Assembly (NCBI GenBank): GCA_030615765.1 | Contig: JAUWYP010000005.1 | Coordinates: forward strand, 1-64,000 | Source of the DNA: Dehalococcoidia bacterium | GTDB lineage: Bacteria; Chloroflexota; Dehalococcoidia; SM23-28-2 | DNA: 64,000 bases | Direction: 5' to 3' | Part shown: positions 58,804 through 64,000 of the stretch, piece after piece | Position numbering within the stretch: position 1 is the stretch's first letter | Layout: every line of letters starts with the position of its first letter | The notes under the pieces: model-generated | The model's database searches: none | Told to the model about the DNA's origin: nothing | The model's input: the letters and a program-made list of their open reading frames with translations, nothing else | Made by a program: the position numbers and the translations under genes

Positions 58804-60225
58804 CTAGGCGGCGAAGGCGGAGGCCCAACGAACCGCCTCCGACAGATGCGAACGAAGTACGTCGAAACTAAAGTGTCGCTTGCCTACGGCGATGTTGTGA
58901 TCGGTGACGTTCTCGCGCTCCCTCTGGTCCGTCAGAAGCGTCACCAACTCTTGCGCCGCGTGGGTCAAGACTTCCGCTGATACACGGACGAGTCCCGCCG
59001 GGTCGGTCTCCGCAAGGACGGTGTCTCCCAGCGAGATGACCCGCACGCCCTTTGGTGCAATATCTTCCTTGAAGACGGGGTATTCGAATACGACGACGGG
59101 GAGACCAGCAGCAAAGGCCTCCAGCAGCTGGTTGCCGAATCCCTCCCAGCCTGACGGGTAGAGCACAAAGTCGGCCATGGTGTACATGTCGGGATAGAGG
59201 GCGTAGAATCCCTCCTCCGCCGCCCGCAAGGGGAGAACCTCGTCTCCCACGTACATCCAGACGACCTTCAGGGCATCGAGCAGGGCGAAGAGTCTTTCCT
59301 GGTAATCGGTGAAGGCACGTTCGGGTCTACCCGCCAGAACGAGCACGATCCGACTTCCCTGGGTGAATACCTCGCCGTGGTACAAGGCTTTGCCGACCAT
59401 GTGTCGGCGAAGGCCATCCAATACGGCGGCCAGGTGAGCCGCCAATTCTATCTGCTTATTCGGCACGAGGCGAGCTCCGACGAAGAGCACGACATCAGAG
59501 CTCTCGATATCATGCTTGGCCCGGAGTTCCCCACGGAGCCTCGCATAGTCTGGGGCATCGAGCTGGTGATGAAAGTCCATGGTATCGTGGATGATTCCGG
59601 CTCGGACACCCCTTGCCTGGAGAGCCCTCTGGTTGCGCGAGTTGATCGTCCAATGGGAGAGGTTCGGCATCTTTGGAGGGAAATACCCCTCAAGCAAAGA
59701 CCGCGCAAAGCTACACGTGGCGGCAAACTTGTAAGCCCCTTCGCTGAGGACATCGTGGTGGATCGCCACACAGGGCAGGCGGAGGTCTGCGAGCAGTTCG
59801 GTAAGACTGACCGTGGCCACGGGATGGACGGGTAGCGATAGCATGTTGTGGACAAAGAGCATGTCGGGCGCCAAAGCTTTGATCCCGTCGGCCAGTTCTC
59901 GCTTCAGGTCTGCAACGGCTCGTCCGAAAGCTCGCTCAAGCTCCGCCTCGTCGGCAAAGTCGGTGATTCCGTGCCCGAAAAGATTCCGCATCATCGTTGC
60001 CACATCTTCGTGATCGAACTCCAGCGCCGGTATCGGGAGGTCTGCCCAATCGTATGCCGAGCAGATGTGGACCTCATGTCCCATCGCTTCAAGAAGGGCC
60101 TGGCGTTTCATGATCTCGAGAGACACGCCGTCGGTGCCAGCCGAATCGGTCACATCTGCCCTGGTTCGGTGGCCGCCTTCACCCCCCGTCCGGGCGGAGC
60201 GGAAGTGGAGAATAAGCACTTTCAT
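58804..60225 (-). CDS. GT4-like glycosyltransferase
   Basis: A 473-residue GT-B protein. N-terminal half LILHFRSARTGGEGGHR with a later FVHNMLSLPVHP; C-terminal half VVLFVGARLVPNKQIELAAHLAAVL, VLVLAGRPERAF and FVLYPSGWEGFGNQLLEAFAAGLPVVVFEYPVFKEDI, which has the E-x7-E pattern of family 4 retaining transferases. Nothing nearby shows the acceptor; it stands alone on the minus strand between the carboxylase operon and the epimerase operon. Confidence 0.82.
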   Translation of the reverse strand: MKVLILHFRSARTGGEGGHRTRADVTDSAGTDGVSLEIMKRQALLEAMGHEVHICSAYDWADLPIPALEFDHEDVATMMRNLFGHGITDFADEAELERAFGRAVADLKRELADGIKALAPDMLFVHNMLSLPVHPVATVSLTELLADLRLPCVAIHHDVLSEGAYKFAATCSFARSLLEGYFPPKMPNLSHWTINSRNQRALQARGVRAGIIHDTMDFHHQLDAPDYARLRGELRAKHDIESSDVVLFVGARLVPNKQIELAAHLAAVLDGLRRHMVGKALYHGEVFTQGSRIVLVLAGRPERAFTDYQERLFALLDALKVVWMYVGDEVLPLRAAEEGFYALYPDMYTMADFVLYPSGWEGFGNQLLEAFAAGLPVVVFEYPVFKEDIAPKGVRVISLGDTVLAETDPAGLVRVSAEVLTHAAQELVTLLTDQRERENVTDHNIAVGKRHFSFDVLRSHLSEAVRWASAFAA

Positions 60226-60521
60226 GCGGTCGACTCCATTCCCTAACAGGTTGCGTCTTTTTCGTGGTTCCGGTCAATCCTGGTTACCCGTGGGGCGCCA
60301 GTATTTCATCCGTCCCTTCGCAGGTCAAGCTGCCACCCACTCTTGGTCGTGGCGCAGAGCACCTAGCAGCGGTCGAGCGATGCTCCGGCCCTCCCGTGGC
60401 GGGGCAGGCCAAGGTATCCATCAGAATAGGACCGAAGAGGTCCGGGAAATGCTGGCGACGTGCCCCAAGACATCAACCGATGGTAGGATTACGTCTAGGC
60501 GGACAGAGGCGCGGAACGATA
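60226..60521. other. Divergent intergenic region
   Basis: A 296-base gap between divergent genes. A small hairpin GGACC-GAAGA-GGTCC is at about 60428-60442. No clear promoter boxes or gene. A plus-strand frame continues from 60264 into the epimerase but begins with non-conserved residues, so the epimerase start is put at 60522. Confidence 0.35.
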
Positions 60522-61514
60522 ATGGAGTTTGAAGGGATAACACTGGTAACCGGTGCCGCCGGTTTCATCGGCAAGTACGTAGTGGAGCATCTGGTGGCCC
60601 TCGGGGCCCGGGTGCGGGCAACGGACCTGCCCCGGAAAGATACCTCATACTTCGATACGGTGGGCGTGGAGTACGTGGGGGCGGACCTTACGAGGCCGGA
60701 GACGCTGCCTGCCCTGTTCGACGGAGGAGTGGACAGGGTCTTTCACCTGGGCGCGATCTGCAACTTCTCAACCCCGTATGAAAAGCTTTATCCCACTAAT
60801 GTGCTTGGAGTGGATCGCATCACCAAGCTGGCTCTCGATGCGGGAGTCAAGAGATACATCCACGTCGGTTCGACCAGTGTTTACGGCCCCTACCAGGGAA
60901 CGCCGTTTACGGAAGATGCTCCTCGTAATCCCCAGGATAGTTACGGGACAAGCAAGAGAGACGGTGAAGATATAGTCTGGCAAAGGATCGAGGAAGGGCT
61001 TGCCGCAATAGTTACCCGCCCCTGCACTGTCTACGGCCCCGGCTGCAACGATGGCGCCGGCAAGGTTTTCTCGCGCCCCACCTCCATTACGGCCATTCCG
61101 GGAAACGGCAGGCAGCTCTTGTCCAATGTGCGGGCCGAGGATGTGGCGGCTGCGGTGGTGCATCTCTCGCAGGTCGATGAGGCCGTTGGTAAAGCGTTCA
61201 ACATCGCGGATGACAGCCATCCAACAGTCGAGGAAGCATTGACCATTGCAGCAAGGGCTTTCGGAAGGAAGCCGCCTAGACTACATCTACCCATCGCAGT
61301 CGTCAAGGCTTTCGCCCGTATGGATGGATTCATTTCCAGGATGAGGGGACGGATTCCGGACCTGGAATACGACGCGGTGCGCTACCTTGGCAGCGACTAC
61401 GTGGTGGACAATGGGGCGCTAAGAGCCACTGGCTACAAGTCAATCTACCCTGACTTCGAAGAATCGATGAAGCAGATGGGGGAATGGTACAAAGAGAATG
61501 CCCCCAGCGAATGA
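60522..61514 (+). CDS. NAD-dependent epimerase/dehydratase (extended SDR)
   Basis: A 330-residue extended short-chain dehydrogenase. Nucleotide site TLVTGAAGFIGKYVVEHL, DLTRPETLPALF, HLGAICNFSTPYEKLYPTN, catalytic Ser-x-Tyr-x3-Lys region VGSTSVYGPYQGTPFTED and DSYGTSKRDGED, then TRPCTVYGPG. Similar to 3-beta-hydroxysteroid-dehydrogenase-like or UDP-sugar epimerase-like members. ATG 60522 is next to the conserved start. It is followed at 19 bases by an SDR gene. Confidence 0.85.
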   Translation: MEFEGITLVTGAAGFIGKYVVEHLVALGARVRATDLPRKDTSYFDTVGVEYVGADLTRPETLPALFDGGVDRVFHLGAICNFSTPYEKLYPTNVLGVDRITKLALDAGVKRYIHVGSTSVYGPYQGTPFTEDAPRNPQDSYGTSKRDGEDIVWQRIEEGLAAIVTRPCTVYGPGCNDGAGKVFSRPTSITAIPGNGRQLLSNVRAEDVAAAVVHLSQVDEAVGKAFNIADDSHPTVEEALTIAARAFGRKPPRLHLPIAVVKAFARMDGFISRMRGRIPDLEYDAVRYLGSDYVVDNGALRATGYKSIYPDFEESMKQMGEWYKENAPSE

Positions 61515-61533
61515 CAGTTGAGGAGGGCAAATC

Positions 61534-62361
61534 ATGCAGGCGGTGGTAATCACAGGGCTTGCCCAGGGGATCGGGCGCGAGGTTGCGAAGCTCTTGGCCC
61601 GGTCAAAGGTGCCGGTGGCCGGCTTTGATGTCGATGAGGATGGAATCGAGTCGCTCAAGAAAGAGTTCGAAGAGGCGGGATGCGATCACCTGCTGATGAC
61701 GCTGGACATAGCCGATCGCCCGGGAATTCTCAAGTTCAGGGACATGGTGCTGGAGAAGTTCGGGCGGGTGGACGTTGTAGTTTCGAATGTTGGCATCGGT
61801 TTCTTCGGGCCCTTCGAGGAAGTGGACCTGGACAAGGCCGTGAAATGCATGGAGATCAATGTTGTTGGGACTGCCGCGATTTTCCAGGCGTTCTTGCCTT
61901 CAATGCGTGAGAATCGCAGCGGGAAACTGATTGCCGTATCGTCCTTGGTCGGGCAGATTGCATTCCCGTTTGAATCGATCTACTCGGCGAGCAAGTTTGC
62001 CGTTGAGGGGCTCGTTCTGTCGATGCGCTACGAGGTGGAGCCTTTCGGCATAAAGGTTGCGTTAGTCCAACCGGCCCAGGTATCAACCTCCTTTGCCGCC
62101 AAGGTTCATAGGCTTCCACCCGAGGGATCGCCTTACAGGGAGCGGGCCGATAGGTTTATTAAGAGGGATCAGGAACTGATTAAGACGGCGACAACTCCAC
62201 CCCAAGCCGCAGCGAAGATCGTAGAAGTCATCAAATCCAAGAACCCGAAGCTGCATAACCAGATTGAGCTCAAGAGTAAGATGTTCATGGCGCTCAACAG
62301 GATCTTGCCGCGGCCGATAAGGGACTGGATGTTGCTGCGCCAAATGGACATAAGAGTATGA
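61534..62361 (+). CDS. Short-chain dehydrogenase/reductase (classical SDR)
   Basis: A 275-residue SDR. VVITGLAQGIGREVAKLLA (TGxxxGIG), DIADRPG, VVSNVGIGFFGPFEEVD (NxG region with Ser-Asn-Val-Gly), AVSSLVGQIAF (catalytic Ser), and YSASKFAVEGLVLSMRYE (Tyr-x3-Lys) are all present. Oxidises or reduces a hydroxyl/keto group; substrate unknown. SD GAGGAGGGC before the ATG. Likely co-transcribed with the epimerase and glycyl radical enzyme, whose start is 104 bases further on. Confidence 0.87.
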   Translation: MQAVVITGLAQGIGREVAKLLARSKVPVAGFDVDEDGIESLKKEFEEAGCDHLLMTLDIADRPGILKFRDMVLEKFGRVDVVVSNVGIGFFGPFEEVDLDKAVKCMEINVVGTAAIFQAFLPSMRENRSGKLIAVSSLVGQIAFPFESIYSASKFAVEGLVLSMRYEVEPFGIKVALVQPAQVSTSFAAKVHRLPPEGSPYRERADRFIKRDQELIKTATTPPQAAAKIVEVIKSKNPKLHNQIELKSKMFMALNRILPRPIRDWMLLRQMDIRV

Positions 62362-62465
62362 GGCTTGTCCAGAAGGTGGTTCGCAGGTCGCAGTTCCCGC
62401 TATGGAATGGGAAGAGGTGCTTGCTCCATAAGGGCCTGTCCCTAGCCTAACGAGCGAAGGAGCGC

Positions 62466-64000
62466 ATGCAGATGTTGGCTGAGGAGAAAGCTGCGGGCAG
62501 GCACTACCGCACGCGGGTCGAACGTCTGAGGCAGCGGATAGTAGATGCGCCGCGCGAGGTGTGTGTCGAGCGGGCGCGGTATCTAACCCAATCTACGGCC
62601 GCGAACTGGGACCTGCATCCGCTTACTCGCATGAGCATGGCGCTGGAGCACATCCTTGACAAAATGACCGTCGCCATCAGAGACGATGAGCTCATCGTGG
62701 GATGCCGGACCAGTAAGCTCAAAGGGGCGCCGCTGTTTCCCGAGAACAAGTGGAAATGGATAGAGAGAGACCTGGAGCGCTTTGGGCAGCGGCTACTCCA
62801 GAGAGTGCTGATCACGGAGGAGGAGCAACGGGAGCTTGGGCAAGACATCCTCCCCTTCTGGCGCGGCCGGACGGTGGAGGATCGGCTGGAAGAGCGGTGT
62901 CCCCCAGACGTGGCCGAGGACATGGACAAGTACGTCTTTGCCATGGTCTTGGAGATCACCTACGGCATCGGCCACTTCACGATGAACCATCCCAGGGTAC
63001 TGAGACTGGGGCTCTCGGGGATTGTTGCGGAGGCTGAGGAACGATACGGCGCACTGACTCCCGAAGAGCGGCTGGAAGATAAGGGCTTGTTTTACGATGC
63101 GGTGATCCGCTCATTGAGAGCTACCACACGATTTGCCAATCGATACGCCGACCTGGTGGCATCGCTGTCTGAGGATGAAAGCGATCCGGAGCGGGCCGAG
63201 GAGTTGAGGACCATAGCTCGGGTCTGCCGGCGGGTTCCGGAGCACCCGGCGGAGACCTTTCACGAGGCGATCCAGTGTGTCTACTTCATTCATCTCGTCG
63301 CCCAGATAGAGTCCGGGGGGAATTCGATCTCTCTGGGTCGGATAGACCAGGTTCTCTATCCATACTACGTGGCCGACAGGCAATCGGGCAGGATCACCCC
63401 GAAGCAAGCCAGGGAACTTCTCGCGTTGCTTTTCATCAAGACCAATGAGATATGGAACATCCTGGAGGAAGCGTATATTCTCGCCGGCGAAGGCGTGGAA
63501 GGGAAGACAACGCAGAACGTGACGGTCGGCGGTGTTGGGGCCGATGGTGAAGATGCCACCAACGAGCTGAGCTACATCGGGCTGGACGCCTATGCTGACG
63601 TGCGGACGGTTCAGCCCGACTTCGGGGTACGGTTAAGCTCGAAGGCACCCGAGGATTTCTTCACAAGAGCGATCGAGTACGCGAAAGACGGCGTTCTGCT
63701 GCACTTCTTTAATGACGAAGCAATTATCGAGTCCCTGCAGCAGGCGGGACATACCCTCGAGGATGCGCGCGATTACGGTGTTGTGGGATGTCTTGAGCCG
63801 AACGCGCAGGGCAAGACCTTCGGTTCGACTTTCGCCGTCCAGGTCAGCGGAATCAAATGCCTCGAGTTAGCTCTGAGCAACGGCGTGGACAATATCTTCG
63901 GCCATCAGGCGGGCATCGAGAGCGGAGACCCGGCCACGTTTGCTTCCTTCGATGACGTATGGAATGCGTACAACGCTCAGGTATCCTATTTCATGGGGCA
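62466..64000 (+). CDS. Glycyl radical enzyme (partial, runs off window end)
   Basis: Open from ATG 62466 (after AAGGAG; ATG 62472 also possible) to the last base, 511 codons without a stop. The translated part is the N-terminal two thirds of a glycyl radical enzyme: PREVCVERARYLTQS, DELIVGCRTSKLKGAPLFPE, QIESGGNSISLGRIDQVLYPYY, and active-site Cys442 in GVVGCLEPNAQGKTFGST with Glu444 two residues later. The glycyl loop is beyond the window. It resembles the 31698 enzyme in these motifs but lacks its SCP2 domain. The C-x-E pattern points to dehydratase or C-N/C-C lyase chemistry; the substrate is unknown. Confidence 0.88.
   Translation, partial: MQMLAEEKAAGRHYRTRVERLRQRIVDAPREVCVERARYLTQSTAANWDLHPLTRMSMALEHILDKMTVAIRDDELIVGCRTSKLKGAPLFPENKWKWIERDLERFGQRLLQRVLITEEEQRELGQDILPFWRGRTVEDRLEERCPPDVAEDMDKYVFAMVLEITYGIGHFTMNHPRVLRLGLSGIVAEAEERYGALTPEERLEDKGLFYDAVIRSLRATTRFANRYADLVASLSEDESDPERAEELRTIARVCRRVPEHPAETFHEAIQCVYFIHLVAQIESGGNSISLGRIDQVLYPYYVADRQSGRITPKQARELLALLFIKTNEIWNILEEAYILAGEGVEGKTTQNVTVGGVGADGEDATNELSYIGLDAYADVRTVQPDFGVRLSSKAPEDFFTRAIEYAKDGVLLHFFNDEAIIESLQQAGHTLEDARDYGVVGCLEPNAQGKTFGSTFAVQVSGIKCLELALSNGVDNIFGHQAGIESGDPATFASFDDVWNAYNAQVSYFMG

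Overview
The window is a stretch of high-GC bacterial chromosome with dense, mostly short operons on both strands, one tRNA and no clear insertion sequence, prophage or CRISPR array. The mix points to a Chloroflexota-like (Dehalococcoidia or related) organism: LLM-type F420-dependent oxidoreductase, FrhB-like F420 subunit beside indolepyruvate:ferredoxin oxidoreductase, fused PRODH-P5CDH, two glycyl radical enzymes, branched-chain-amino-acid-type binding lipoproteins, haloalkane dehalogenase, and secreted repeat proteins. This assignment is an inference from gene content, not a phylogenetic result.

Layout. 1-6.8 kb: tRNA-Lys(TTT), then on the minus strand a large secreted repeat protein followed by two ATPase-permease ABC modules with overlapping genes; about 780 bases upstream of the secreted protein lies a well-conserved c-di-GMP-I (GEMM) riboswitch. 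6.9-11.8 kb (minus): ATC-hydrolase-like protein, hotdog thioesterase, bifunctional proline catabolic enzyme, phasin/LEA-like protein. 12-17 kb (plus): DHA2 drug exporter, methyltransferase, M24 peptidase, saccharopine-dehydrogenase-like protein. 16.9-21.1 kb: glycosyltransferase and CmoB-like methyltransferase (minus), then overlapping rtcA and haloalkane dehalogenase (plus). 21.1-22.4 kb (minus): three very small proteins behind a sigma70-type promoter, a c-di-AMP (ydaO) riboswitch and an intrinsic terminator. 22.5-27.7 kb: DoxX, SHOCT protein, binding lipoprotein and MMPL transporter, with a duplicated 94-bp element. 28-34.5 kb: secreted papain-like protease with P domain and dockerin-like tail, quinone oxidoreductase, and an SCP2-glycyl radical enzyme fusion. 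34.5-36.4 kb (minus): HD phosphohydrolase plus YwgA-like protein, a two-gene cassette with its own promoter. 36.8-45.7 kb: epoxide-hydrolase-like enzyme; iorB-iorA-frhB-like operon; binding lipoprotein, kynureninase-like enzyme, VOC protein, LLM oxidoreductase (all minus except the hydrolase).

45.9-53.7 kb is a signalling and export region: a histidine kinase gene broken by a frameshift in its N box, its OmpR-type regulator, a divergent secreted helical protein, and a MacAB-like tripartite export set (adaptor, ATPase, permease) followed by a convergent lipoprotein. 53.9-58.7 kb holds an acetone/acetophenone-carboxylase-like three-gene operon. 58.8-64 kb: glycosyltransferase (minus), then an epimerase, a short-chain dehydrogenase and a second glycyl radical enzyme that runs off the window end.

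The observations most worth follow-up are the c-di-AMP riboswitch in front of three mini-proteins, the c-di-GMP riboswitch upstream of a secreted repeat protein and ABC cassette, the HD-YwgA cassette with an operator-like palindrome inside its promoter, the SCP2-glycyl radical fusion, and the frameshifted kinase.
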